A DNA stretch of 64,000 nucleotides from Fimousia sp036311565 (lineage in GTDB: Bacteria; Bacillota; Clostridia; Lachnospirales; Lachnospiraceae), in NCBI GenBank assembly GCA_036311565.1, contig JAXJPR010000003.1:1-64000 (forward strand), written 5' to 3'. Below the pieces are notes generated by a model. That model was given only the letters and a program-made list of their open reading frames with translations, ran no database searches and was not told the origin of the DNA. The position numbers and the translations under genes are program-made. Shown one piece after another: positions 52,133-61,701 of this stretch. Each line of letters opens with the position of its first letter. Position 1 is the first letter of the stretch.

Positions 52133-53248
52133 TTATATTAAGTTTTCAGGATTTAAACCTTCTAATTCGGCTATAACAAACCGGCCGTCTTTTCGAATTA
52201 AAACATCGTCAAAGTAGATTTCACCGCCTCCATATTCCGGAGTCTGAATGCAGACCAAATCCCAGTGAATGGCAGACATGTTGCCATTTGGTGCCTCATC
52301 GTAGCAATTACCAGGTGTAAAATGAAAAGAACCGCATATCTTTTCATCAAATAAAGTATCTTTCATAGGACTGGTAATATAAGGATTTACTCCAATGGCA
52401 AATTCGCCAATATAACGGGAGCCATCATCGGTGTCAAATACCTGATTGATCCGTACGCTGTCATTGGCAGAAGCGTGAATGATTTTTCCATTTTCAAAAG
52501 TAAGTGAGATGTTTTCATAAGTAAATCCCTGAAACACAGCAGGTGTATTATACCTTAAAGTTCCATTGACAGAATCTTTGATGGGGGCGGTAAATACTTC
52601 GCCATCAGGAATGTTCATATCTCCTGCACATGGAATGGCTGGAATATCCTTAATCGAAAAGGTAAGGTCTGTTCCAGGACCTTTGATCTGCACTTTATCA
52701 GTACGATTCATCAGAGAGACCAAAGGCTTCATAGCTTCGTTCATTTTAGAGTAATTAAGATTGCACACATTAAAATAGAAATCTTCAAAAGTTTCTAAGC
52801 TAGTGTTTGACAATTGAGCCATGGAGCTGTTTGGATAACGCAAAACGACCCATCTTGTTTTTGGGACCCGGATCTCATGATGAACCGGGGTCGTATAGTA
52901 GGTATCATATAAAGCCAGTTTTTCAGCAGGAACATCTGCATATTCGGATACATTTTGTGCACCTCTGATTCCGATATAACAATCCATTTGAGACATCATC
53001 TGAGCATCGGCTCTGGCCATTCGCTGCAACTGTTCTTTGTTGCAGCCTAAGAGCATTTCACGCTGCACGCGGGGGTCCGTAAAAACTGGATAGGCATTAC
53101 CGCCCGCTCTATAAATTTCTTTTATAATCTGGCGTGCCAGTGGTTGTGTGTCGCTTCCGGTATAATGTATTTGCACGTTATCTCCAGGCTGGATTTTGCA
53201 GGAATAAGTTACAAGATTTTTGGCTAAAGTTAAAATTCTTTGATCCAT
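52133..53248 (-). CDS. M29-family aminopeptidase
   Basis: 371 residues. It starts MDQRILTLAKNLVTYSCKIQ and keeps family blocks GPGTDLTF, IPDGEVFTAP, RYIGEFAIGVNP and SAIHWDLVC, which hold the dinuclear-metal ligands of thermophilic-type (AmpS) aminopeptidases. AAAGGATG precedes ATG 53248 on the minus strand. Cytoplasmic peptide turnover is the expected role. Confidence 0.9.
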   Translation of the reverse strand: MDQRILTLAKNLVTYSCKIQPGDNVQIHYTGSDTQPLARQIIKEIYRAGGNAYPVFTDPRVQREMLLGCNKEQLQRMARADAQMMSQMDCYIGIRGAQNVSEYADVPAEKLALYDTYYTTPVHHEIRVPKTRWVVLRYPNSSMAQLSNTSLETFEDFYFNVCNLNYSKMNEAMKPLVSLMNRTDKVQIKGPGTDLTFSIKDIPAIPCAGDMNIPDGEVFTAPIKDSVNGTLRYNTPAVFQGFTYENISLTFENGKIIHASANDSVRINQVFDTDDGSRYIGEFAIGVNPYITSPMKDTLFDEKICGSFHFTPGNCYDEAPNGNMSAIHWDLVCIQTPEYGGGEIYFDDVLIRKDGRFVIAELEGLNPENLI

Positions 53249-53414
53249 AAAAACATCCTTTCTTGTAGTAGTATTGGTATTTTACCACTTTTATAAAATT
53301 TTATTAATAGAAAAGTATAAACAATAACGAAAATTGTAACACGGATTATCAGAAAAAAGTGGAATGTAAAATAGAAATGGGTTATAATGAGAGTTGTGTG
53401 AAAGGGGTGAAATT

Positions 53415-54449
53415 ATGAAATTTATCCATGCAGCAGATATCCATTTAGGTGCAGAACCGGAGAAAGGAAAGCCATGGAGCAATACCCGGAAAAAGGAAAT
53501 TCGTACAAGTTTTCAGCGCCTCATTGAGGTGGTGAATGAAGAAAATGCTGATTTCTTATTTATCAGTGGAGATTTATTTCATAGACAGCCTCTTATTCAG
53601 GATTTACGGGAATTAGATTATATGCTTGGCAAGCTGAACAGGGCAAAGACAGTAGTGATTGCGGGAAATCATGATTATATTGGAGAAGATTCTCCGTATC
53701 TGACATATTCATTTCACTCTAATACTTATGTGCTGACAGGCAAGCAGATAGAATACATATTTTTTGAAAAAGAGAAAACCTATGTATATGGTTTTAGCTA
53801 TTGGGATCAGGAAATTACAGAGTCTTGTTATCAATATGCAAAACCAAATGGGCAGGAAGGAATCCATATTTTACTGGCTCATGGGGGAGATGCGAAGCAT
53901 GTTCCGATGGATTTTGAGCAGTTAAAATGGTCAGGATTTGATTATATTGCCCTGGGGCATATTCATAAACCTCAGGTGATTTATGAAGATCTGATGGCAT
54001 ACCCAGGATCGTTAGAACCGTTGGATGCTACCGAGACAGGGATGCATGGATATCTATTAGGAGAGATTACGGAAGAAAAACAAATTATAACATTTGTGCC
54101 ATTTTCGGCAAGATGTTATCAGAAAACAGAAATCGTTTTGTATGACACCATGTCAGCAGAAGAGATATATGATACGATTGAGACTGAGCTTGTCAGAATG
54201 GGCCCAGAGAATTTGTTTCATATTATTTTAACAGGGAGCATAGATCCTAAAATTATGTTAGATTTTACTGATTTAACTGAGGATTATATGATTGTATCCA
54301 TAGAAGATCAATGGATGGCATTTGGGAATTTTGATGAAATGCTGGAAGCCAATAGAGATAATCTGATTGGAGCAGTGATGTTAAAATTAAAAGATCGTCC
54401 AAAAGCACTTTCCTATGCGATGAAGGCATTGCTTTCTACTGCGCAATAG
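53415..54449 (+). CDS. SbcD/YhaO-like metallophosphoesterase
   Basis: 344 residues. The calcineurin-like metal motifs DIHLG (about 10-14), GDLFHR, GNHDY and GHIHKPQ are intact, as in SbcD and YhaO nucleases. AAGGGGTG precedes ATG 53415. It is paired 12 bases upstream of an SMC-like ATPase, the usual nuclease/ATPase arrangement in DNA end repair. Confidence 0.87.
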   Translation: MKFIHAADIHLGAEPEKGKPWSNTRKKEIRTSFQRLIEVVNEENADFLFISGDLFHRQPLIQDLRELDYMLGKLNRAKTVVIAGNHDYIGEDSPYLTYSFHSNTYVLTGKQIEYIFFEKEKTYVYGFSYWDQEITESCYQYAKPNGQEGIHILLAHGGDAKHVPMDFEQLKWSGFDYIALGHIHKPQVIYEDLMAYPGSLEPLDATETGMHGYLLGEITEEKQIITFVPFSARCYQKTEIVLYDTMSAEEIYDTIETELVRMGPENLFHIILTGSIDPKIMLDFTDLTEDYMIVSIEDQWMAFGNFDEMLEANRDNLIGAVMLKLKDRPKALSYAMKALLSTAQ

Positions 54450-54461
54450 AGAGGGGTATAC

Positions 54462-55802
54462 ATGAAGATTAGAGCATGCACACTCATGGGGTTTGGAAAA
54501 TTTCATAGAGAGTCTTTTACATTTTCGGATGGCATTCATGTAGTTTATGGCGAAAATGAAGCTGGAAAGACGACACTTCGAACATTTTTGGTCAGTATGC
54601 TGTTCGGTCTTGACAGGAAAAGAGGGGCTGCATCCAAAAAAGATGAATTCCATAAATATCAACCTTACATGGGAGGTATTTATGGAGGAAGTTTAGATAT
54701 CTCTTATCAGGGAAAATCTTATCAGATTCAAAGAGATTTTTCCGATAGCAAAGATATTGTGGTATATGACGCTCAAACTGGGAAAAAGGTATTAGAAGGG
54801 AAAGAACCTTCTGGAACATTATATTCCATGACAAAAGAAGGTTTTCGGCAGACTCTTTGTATTAGCCAGGGAGCAATGAAAACAGAGAAGTCTTTAAGCC
54901 AGATGATTAAAAATTATATGGCGAATATGAGCCAAAGTAAAACTACGGATGTAGATGTGGAAAAAGCCCTGTCCTATTTGCGCAGAGAAATAAGAAAAAA
55001 TCAAAAAGCACCTGTTTATGAAAAGGTTCGGCAGACAAGAGAACAGTTCATGCATTCGGAAAACAGGGAAGATGAGTTAAATGAAATTACTCAGGAAGAA
55101 ATACGTATAAAGCATTTGTTACAGAAAGAAGAAAAGCCACATACACTGCTGGAAAAGTTAGTAGAATGGATTCGGAAATTATTTGGATTTCCAGATAAAA
55201 AGGCTTTTGAACGTCAAAAACTGCAATATGAGCTGGAACTATTACAAATGAAAAAAGCACAGATTGCAAAAGAGCAGGAAGTTAATGAAGACTTAAGAAT
55301 CCAGTTGGATAATCTTAAAAAAGAAGTAGTAGAAACCGAGTATAATAGAATGGCAATGGAAGAGGCCATGAAAGCAATTATAGAAGCTTCTGAGGAAATT
55401 CACAGGGAGTTTGGAAACAGCTTTCACGAAGAAGTATCCTCCATTATTGCAGAAATTACCAATGGTGCTTATGAAAAGGTCAAGATTGACGATTCTATGG
55501 GAATTGTTGTTGAAAAAGAAGGATCTTTTCTTGATATAGATTATTTAAGTACAGGAACTGTCGAACAGATTTACTTTGCAGTGCGATTAGCAGCTGCAAA
55601 ACTGCTGTTTCCTGAAGAAGAATTTCCAATGATCCTGGATGATGTCTTTGGAAATTTTGATGACATACGGCTGATGAGGACATTATCTTATTTATCCGAA
55701 TTAGATGGACAAATTATTATATTTACATGCAGAAAAGAAGTCATCCATATGTTAGAAGAGTTGGGCTGCAGATATCAAAAGACAGTGTTGGAATCCTTGT
55801 AA
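54462..55802 (+). CDS. compact SbcC/YhaN-like AAA ATPase
   Basis: 446 residues. Walker A YGENEAGKTT (about 29-38) is near the N-terminus; the signature LSTGTVEQIYFAVRLA and Walker B FPMILDDVFGNFDD are near the C-terminus. The coiled-coil region between them covers only about 120-150 residues, with a possible short hydrophobic patch (LVEWIRKLFGFP). Typical SbcC or YhaN proteins are 900 or more residues, so this is a strongly reduced form rather than a fragment, since both ATPase halves are intact. It should act with the SbcD-like nuclease. Confidence 0.85.
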   Translation: MKIRACTLMGFGKFHRESFTFSDGIHVVYGENEAGKTTLRTFLVSMLFGLDRKRGAASKKDEFHKYQPYMGGIYGGSLDISYQGKSYQIQRDFSDSKDIVVYDAQTGKKVLEGKEPSGTLYSMTKEGFRQTLCISQGAMKTEKSLSQMIKNYMANMSQSKTTDVDVEKALSYLRREIRKNQKAPVYEKVRQTREQFMHSENREDELNEITQEEIRIKHLLQKEEKPHTLLEKLVEWIRKLFGFPDKKAFERQKLQYELELLQMKKAQIAKEQEVNEDLRIQLDNLKKEVVETEYNRMAMEEAMKAIIEASEEIHREFGNSFHEEVSSIIAEITNGAYEKVKIDDSMGIVVEKEGSFLDIDYLSTGTVEQIYFAVRLAAAKLLFPEEEFPMILDDVFGNFDDIRLMRTLSYLSELDGQIIIFTCRKEVIHMLEELGCRYQKTVLESL

Positions 55803-55861
55803 GGATGGAAAGGCATGAAAATGCTTCATATTTGAAATAATTGTAATAAAGAGGTGATACT

Positions 55862-58069
55862 ATGGCAGAAGAGAAGAAGGTTAAAAAGAAACAGATAAAA
55901 CAAAAAGGTAAGAAAAGGGGAATTGTAAGCCGTGTTGTATTTGTAGTGCTGGCAGTTCTTCTGATCGCAGGTATTGGTGTAGGAATTAAGCTTGGGATTA
56001 CACTGATTGAAATGAAAGGAGAAGCTGTAGAACTGGTTTCCACTGCTACCAGAGATACCTTTAAAGCAAACCAGACAACCCTGGTGTATGACACCAATGG
56101 AGAACTGATTACTAAATTAAAAGGTGAAAAAGACGTTTATTATCTGGAATATGATGAAATTCCACAGAAAGTAGTTGAGGCAGTCATTGCTGTAGAAGAT
56201 ACTCGCTTTTATGAGCATAATGGTATTGATCTGAAAGGGATTACCCGTGCAGCAGTCTCTCTGATCAAGAATAAAGGTGAGATTCATGAAGGGGCAAGTA
56301 CCATTACCCAGCAGCTTGCCAGAGGAATTTTCCTGAATAATGAAGTTACATGGACTCGTAAAATTAAAGAAATGTTCGTTGCTCTCGAATTGGAGAAAAT
56401 CTATAGCAAAGAAGATATTTTAGAGTTCTATTTAAATAACATTTATTATTCTAATGGATATTATGGTATTCAGGCAGCTTCTCAGGGATATTTTAACAAA
56501 GATGCAGATGAACTGACATTATCACAAATTGCATATTTGTCAGCAATTCCAAATGGACCAACCATGTATAATCCATACAATCATCCAGATGCGACTACAA
56601 AGCGTCGAAATAAGATTTTAAAGGATATGTTGGAAGAAGGATATATTTCTCAAAGTGAATATGATGAAGCAGTTGCAGAAGAAATAACTGTGGTGGAAAA
56701 GAAAACAACAGAAACACATGATTATGTAGAAACTTATGTGATCCATTGTGCAACAGAGAGTCTGATGAAGGACAGTGGATTTGAATTTCAGTATTCTTTT
56801 AAAGATGATGATGAGCGGGATGTTTATGAAGAAGAATATAATAAAGCATATGCGACCTGCAAACATACATTATATACAGCAGGATATCGAATCTATACCA
56901 GCATTGATTTTGATAAGCAGGAAGCACTTCAGGATGCAATTGATGATCGATTGTCTTATTTTTCTGACAAGGATAATGGTGTATATGAAGTGCAGGCGGC
57001 AGGAACCTGTATTGATAATGAAACAGGAAAAGTAGCTGCCATTGTAGGAGGACGCTCTCAGGATGATTTAGAAGGATATACATTGAACCGTGCTTATCAA
57101 AGTGCAAGACAGCCAGGTAGTAGTATTAAACCATTATTGGTGTATGCCCCCGCTTTAGAAAGAGGTTACACGCCAGGTTCTACGGTAAATGATAGCCCAA
57201 TGTCAAGCAGTGATTCGCATAAAGTAAGCAATTCTGGAAGTTATGGGGGCAATATCTCACTACGTGCAGCAGTGATGAAGTCCAGTAACGTGGCTACGAT
57301 GAGATTATACGAAAGTCTTACACCAAAAACGGCCCTTTCTTACTTAGAAAAGATGGAATTCTCACATTTGGTGGACCGGGATTATCAATACTATACAACC
57401 TGTTTAGGTGGTATGACCTATGGAACGACAACGGAAGAGATGGCAGCAGGTTTTGCAACTCTTGCCAATGATGGAAAGTTTAGTTCTCCAACGTGCATTG
57501 AAGAAATTACCGATGCGTCTGGCAATTTAGTAGTAAAGGGCAGCAGTGGAAGCAAGAAGGTATATTCAGAAAGTGCAGCTAAAATGATGACAGATGTCTT
57601 AGAAAGTGTTGTAACTGGAGGAACAGGAAAAGGAACCAAGATTCAAGGTTTTGATACAGCAGGAAAAACGGGAACGACCAGTGATTACCGTGATGGATGG
57701 TTCTGTGGCTATACTCCTTATTATACAACGGCAATCTGGGTTGGACGTGATGATCATAAGGTGATGGGTAATTTACATGGAAATACTTATCCAGCATATA
57801 TTTGGAAAGATTTTATGTCAGAAATTCATGAAGGTCTGGACAGTGAAGAAAACTTTGAAAACTATGATGGCGGAGAAGCAGCTGTTACAAGTGCTACACA
57901 AAAAACAGAGGCAAGCTCTACAACAGCATCTGATACAGCAACAACTTCTAGCGAGACAACGACAGAAGCATCAACCACAGAGGCTATGACCACAGAAACT
58001 CCAACGACCGCCGCACCTACGACGGAGCAACAACCATCAAATGAACCTTCAGAAGAAGAAAATAATTAG
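55862..58069 (+). CDS. class A penicillin-binding protein (PBP1A type)
   Basis: 735 residues. A basic cytoplasmic tail and membrane helix (about 24-45) precede a GT51 transglycosylase with EDTRFYEHNG (112-121) and GASTITQQLAR (144-154), then a transpeptidase domain with SxxK (PGSSIKP, about 418), SxN (SSN, about 473) and KTGT (about 600). The last 60 residues are a Thr/Ser/Glu-rich tail of low complexity. It polymerises and crosslinks peptidoglycan at the outer membrane face. AGAGGTGAT precedes ATG 55862. Confidence 0.95.
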   Translation: MAEEKKVKKKQIKQKGKKRGIVSRVVFVVLAVLLIAGIGVGIKLGITLIEMKGEAVELVSTATRDTFKANQTTLVYDTNGELITKLKGEKDVYYLEYDEIPQKVVEAVIAVEDTRFYEHNGIDLKGITRAAVSLIKNKGEIHEGASTITQQLARGIFLNNEVTWTRKIKEMFVALELEKIYSKEDILEFYLNNIYYSNGYYGIQAASQGYFNKDADELTLSQIAYLSAIPNGPTMYNPYNHPDATTKRRNKILKDMLEEGYISQSEYDEAVAEEITVVEKKTTETHDYVETYVIHCATESLMKDSGFEFQYSFKDDDERDVYEEEYNKAYATCKHTLYTAGYRIYTSIDFDKQEALQDAIDDRLSYFSDKDNGVYEVQAAGTCIDNETGKVAAIVGGRSQDDLEGYTLNRAYQSARQPGSSIKPLLVYAPALERGYTPGSTVNDSPMSSSDSHKVSNSGSYGGNISLRAAVMKSSNVATMRLYESLTPKTALSYLEKMEFSHLVDRDYQYYTTCLGGMTYGTTTEEMAAGFATLANDGKFSSPTCIEEITDASGNLVVKGSSGSKKVYSESAAKMMTDVLESVVTGGTGKGTKIQGFDTAGKTGTTSDYRDGWFCGYTPYYTTAIWVGRDDHKVMGNLHGNTYPAYIWKDFMSEIHEGLDSEENFENYDGGEAAVTSATQKTEASSTTASDTATTSSETTTEASTTEAMTTETPTTAAPTTEQQPSNEPSEEENN

Positions 58070-58083
58070 AGAATCATAAATAA

Positions 58084-58119
58084 AAGGCGTATCCGGAAAA
58101 TTGCGGATACGCCTTCATT
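58084..58119. terminator. bidirectional terminator between pbp and dapL
   Basis: AAGGCGTATCCG (58084-58095) pairs with CGGATACGCCTT (58104-58115) between convergent genes. Confidence 0.8.
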
Positions 58120-58137
58120 TATTTCTTTGTAAATCAT

Positions 58138-59340
58138 TTATGCAAATAATTTTTCAAAACGTTTCATAGCTTCTACAGTATTTTCATAGCTTCCGAAAGA
58201 AGTTAAACGGAAGAAGTTTTTACCGTTTTCACCAAATCCGGCACCAGGAGTTCCTACAACCTGGATGTTTTCTAATAAGTAATCAAAGCATGTCCATGCA
58301 TCCATTCCATTTGGACATTCAAACCAGATGTATGGAGAATGAATACCACCAAAGAAGCGGATACCAAGTTTTGTTAATGTGTCTGCGATGATCTTTGCAT
58401 TTTTCTGATAATATTTAATGTTTTGTCTGCATTCAGCAATTCCTTCTTCAGAGAATACAACAGCAGCTCCGTGCTGAACAATGTAAGAAGTACCATTGAA
58501 TTTTGTACACTGTCTGCGGTTCCACATTGCATTTAAAGACATTTCAGTACCATTAGAAGCAGTAAATACTAATTCTTTTGGAACAACTGTATATCCGCAG
58601 CGAGTTCCTGTAAATCCTGCAGTCTTAGAAAGAGAACAGAATTCGATGGCACATTTTTTTGCACCTTCAATTGCATAAATACTTCTTGGAAGTTCAGGAT
58701 CAGAAATAAATGCTTCATATGCGGAGTCAAATAGAATGATTGCATCATTTGCCAATGCATAATCGACCCATTCTTTTAACTGTTCTTTGTTATAGCATGC
58801 ACCAGTTGGATTGTTTGGTGAGCAGATGTAGATAATATCTGCATGCTGATTGTGATCAGGCATTGGAAGGAAGTTATTTTCTGCAGTTCCATCAATATAT
58901 ACGATATTATTATGGCCGCACATAATGTTAGAATCTACATAAACAGGGTACACTGGGTCTGGGATTAAAATGATATTATCTGGACCAAATAAATCTGTAA
59001 TATTACCAGTGTCACTTTTTGCACCGTCAGAAACAAAGATTGCATCTTCATCAACATCTACGCCATTCTTTTTATAATAATTTGCAATTGCAGTGCGTGT
59101 ATCAGCATATCCCTGTTCTGGACCATATCCTTTAAATGTTTCAGAAGTAGACATTGCGTCAACACCTTCATGAAGAGCGTTGATTACAATATCACCAAGA
59201 GGTTTTGTAACATCTCCGATTCCTAAACGAATAATTGGTTTGTCTGGATGTTTTTCTGTATAGGCAGCTGTTCTGTGCGCGATTTCAGAGAATAAATAAC
59301 TGTCTTTGATATTTAAATAGTTTTCGTTTAATTTTGGCAT
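58138..59340 (-). CDS. dapL: LL-diaminopimelate aminotransferase
   Basis: 400 residues, class I/II aminotransferase. It starts with LNENYLNIKDSYLFSEIA and includes LGIGDVTKPLG, ICSPNNPTGA, and the PLP lysine in CSLSKTAGFTGTRCGY, the DapL pattern. It makes LL-DAP directly from tetrahydrodipicolinate, bypassing the acylated steps; this is a lysine/peptidoglycan route found in some Clostridia. AAAGGAATT precedes ATG. It is downstream of prs with a hairpin between. Confidence 0.93.
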   Translation of the reverse strand: MPKLNENYLNIKDSYLFSEIAHRTAAYTEKHPDKPIIRLGIGDVTKPLGDIVINALHEGVDAMSTSETFKGYGPEQGYADTRTAIANYYKKNGVDVDEDAIFVSDGAKSDTGNITDLFGPDNIILIPDPVYPVYVDSNIMCGHNNIVYIDGTAENNFLPMPDHNQHADIIYICSPNNPTGACYNKEQLKEWVDYALANDAIILFDSAYEAFISDPELPRSIYAIEGAKKCAIEFCSLSKTAGFTGTRCGYTVVPKELVFTASNGTEMSLNAMWNRRQCTKFNGTSYIVQHGAAVVFSEEGIAECRQNIKYYQKNAKIIADTLTKLGIRFFGGIHSPYIWFECPNGMDAWTCFDYLLENIQVVGTPGAGFGENGKNFFRLTSFGSYENTVEAMKRFEKLFA

Positions 59341-59372
59341 GATGATTGAATTCCTTTCGTTTTTTTATATAT

Positions 59373-59418
59373 AAAAGCGGCATGCCTGCTGTATATACAA
59401 CTGGCATAAACCGCTTTT
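59373..59418 (-). terminator. terminator between prs and dapL
   Basis: AAAAGCGG (59373-59380) pairs with CCGCTTTT (59411-59418), with an inner ATGCC/GGCAT stem. On the minus strand it follows prs and precedes dapL, so it may end or attenuate read-through into dapL. Confidence 0.6.
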
Positions 59419-59440
59419 CGTCCTTGAAAATTACAATATA

Positions 59441-60619
59441 TTAGAAAGTACGTTTTCCGTTTTTATATTCTTGAATACGGAGTTTGATTCTTTCTGTTGG
59501 ATCTAAAATATCGCTGATAGATGCATCATGATTCATATTGTGGATTAATAATGCAATATATTTACTTACATCAGCGCTTACATACCATTCTCTGTCAAAT
59601 AATTCTGGAATCTGGTAAGTAAGGTTTGTAGTGATAATTCTGTAAATAGTACCATCTTCGTAACATTCATCGAAGCGGTCTAAACCATTTGTGAAAAGAC
59701 CAAATGTAGATACACAGAAGACACGTTTTGCTTTTCTGCGTTTTAATTCTCTTGCGACGTCGATCATACTATCACCAGAAGAAATCATGTCATCAATAAT
59801 GATCACATCTTTTCCTTCTACAGAATCGCCAAGAAATTCATGAGCAACAATCGGATTACGTCCATCAATGATAGTTGTATAATCACGGCGTTTGTAGAAC
59901 ATTCCTACATCAACTCCAAGTACATTAGCAAAGTAGATAGCTCTCTGCATAGCACCTTCATCTGGGCTGATTACCATCATATGATCACTGTCAATCTGTA
60001 AATCGCCACAGCAGTTTAATAAGGCTTTTACAAACTGATAAGTTGGCTGAACAGTTTCAAATCCGTGAGTAGGAATTGCGTTCTGTACACGAGGGTCATG
60101 AGCGTCAAAAGTAATGATGTTCTTAACGCCCATAGATACTAATTCCTGAAGCATAACAGCACAGTCTAAAGATTCACGAGTGCTTCTCTTGTGCTGACGG
60201 CTTTCGTATAAGAATGGCATAATTACGTTTACATTGCTTGCTTTTCCACAGGTAGCAGAAATAATACGTTTCAAATCATTATAATGGTCGTCTGGAGACA
60301 TGCGATTCATATTTCCGCATAATTTATATTGAATGCTGTGGTTTAATACATCGACTAAAATATAAATATCAGAACCACGAACAGATTCTCTTAAAATTCC
60401 TTTTGCTTCTCCGGAGCCAAATCTAGGGCAGGCAGCATCCAATAAATAACTGTCTTTTAAATAGCCGTCAAATTCGATGCCATCATTATGTTCCTGAGCT
60501 TTTCTCCAGTTTACAATGTGTTCATCTACAAGTTTTCCAAGTTCTTTGCTACTTTCTAAAGCAATAATTCCTAATTTACCTACAGGAATGGATGTATACT
60601 TGCTATCATTCAAATTCAT
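59441..60619 (-). CDS. prs: ribose-phosphate pyrophosphokinase, long form
   Basis: 392 residues, compared with about 315 for the classical enzyme. PRPP-loop VIIIDDMISSGDSMIDVA (about 270-290), the DAHDPRVQNAIP segment, and PFLYESRQHKR are recognisable Prs motifs, with an extended N-terminus and C-terminal tail. It supplies PRPP for nucleotide, histidine and NAD synthesis. The divergent long form is common in Lachnospiraceae-type genomes. AAAGGAGATT precedes ATG 60619. Confidence 0.9.
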   Translation of the reverse strand: MNLNDSKYTSIPVGKLGIIALESSKELGKLVDEHIVNWRKAQEHNDGIEFDGYLKDSYLLDAACPRFGSGEAKGILRESVRGSDIYILVDVLNHSIQYKLCGNMNRMSPDDHYNDLKRIISATCGKASNVNVIMPFLYESRQHKRSTRESLDCAVMLQELVSMGVKNIITFDAHDPRVQNAIPTHGFETVQPTYQFVKALLNCCGDLQIDSDHMMVISPDEGAMQRAIYFANVLGVDVGMFYKRRDYTTIIDGRNPIVAHEFLGDSVEGKDVIIIDDMISSGDSMIDVARELKRRKAKRVFCVSTFGLFTNGLDRFDECYEDGTIYRIITTNLTYQIPELFDREWYVSADVSKYIALLIHNMNHDASISDILDPTERIKLRIQEYKNGKRTF

Positions 60620-60662
60620 TGGTTAATCTCCTTTTTTTGTAATCTGTAATATATTCATACCT

Positions 60663-60692
60663 TTTATAACACTTTATGCTTGCTTTCGTCAA
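60663..60692 (-). promoter_or_regulatory. promoter of prs
   Basis: On the minus strand TTGACG (60692-60687) and TATAAA (60668-60663), 18 bases apart. Confidence 0.6.
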
Positions 60693-60694
60693 GT

Positions 60695-61684
60695 TTAATT
60701 AGCAAATGATTTCTTAATTCTGATATCATCGCCATAAATTTTGCAAATTAAGTAGTTTTCTGTGATTCTGGATACGACTCGTTCTGAATATAGTTCTGTC
60801 AGTTTGGATAGTGATAAGTTAGTGGATATAATTGTAGATTTTTTCCGCAGCAGACGTTCGTTCATACATAAGAATAATTGGGAGGCCACAAATGTATTGG
60901 TAAGTTCTGTTCCAAGGTCGTCAATAATTAATAAGTCACAGGTCAAAATGTATTCCATCGTATAGAGAGAATCTTCTTCTTTTCGATGAAAACGATGATT
61001 TTCCAGAATCTCTACCAGTTGAAAAGAAGTCAGATAGATGACCGTATAGGCTTCATCGATCAGTTCTTTTGCAATGCAGTTTGTAAGAAAGGTCTTTCCT
61101 ACGCCCACATTTCCTTGAAATAAAATGTTTTGTCCAGGATTAGAAGAAAATGTCTGAATAAAATCCATGCATTTTTCTACAATAGCCACAATATTCTGTC
61201 TGGGAGTCGGAAGATTTGGATAAATTGGTTTGTTATCATAATATTCATAAGAAAATGTCTGAAAATTTTCTTCCTGCAATTTTTTCTCAATATTAGATTG
61301 ATGATAGACTTGTCGAACGATGGCCTGCTTTAGGCATTGACATTTTTTGTCACCAATGTATCCAGTATCCTTGCATAATGGGCAGTCATAAATGGGATTT
61401 AAATGATCTGGTTCATAGCCATTAGAAACTAGAAGTTCTACTTTCTGCATGGAAAGTTCCAGATTTTTGATTTTTAATTGTTTTAATATCTGTTCATCCT
61501 GGTGTAACAGCAGCTGCTTGCCCGCTTGGATGGAATAATTTGTAATCCTGTCATCAATTTCTTTGATTTTTGGTATGGCATCATAAATTTCCTGTTGACG
61601 TTTTAGATGAAGTGCATGGTTCTTCTGACGGGTCTGGTCATAAGTACGCATGATCTGTTCAAACTGCCATGTGGATAAAGGCAT
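60695..61684 (-). CDS. DnaI/DnaC-like helicase loader
   Basis: 329 residues. A cysteine cluster CPLCKDTGYIGDKKCQC (about 99-115) resembles the zinc region of DnaI; a AAA+ domain follows with Walker A GNVGVGKTF, Walker B LLIIDDLGTE and a sensor-like STNLS. Such proteins load the DnaB helicase on DNA. It is 17 bases downstream of the DnaD-like gene, so the two form a primosome operon. Confidence 0.85.
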   Translation of the reverse strand: MPLSTWQFEQIMRTYDQTRQKNHALHLKRQQEIYDAIPKIKEIDDRITNYSIQAGKQLLLHQDEQILKQLKIKNLELSMQKVELLVSNGYEPDHLNPIYDCPLCKDTGYIGDKKCQCLKQAIVRQVYHQSNIEKKLQEENFQTFSYEYYDNKPIYPNLPTPRQNIVAIVEKCMDFIQTFSSNPGQNILFQGNVGVGKTFLTNCIAKELIDEAYTVIYLTSFQLVEILENHRFHRKEEDSLYTMEYILTCDLLIIDDLGTELTNTFVASQLFLCMNERLLRKKSTIISTNLSLSKLTELYSERVVSRITENYLICKIYGDDIRIKKSFAN

Positions 61685-61701
61685 TGCATAAAACCTCCTT
61701 T

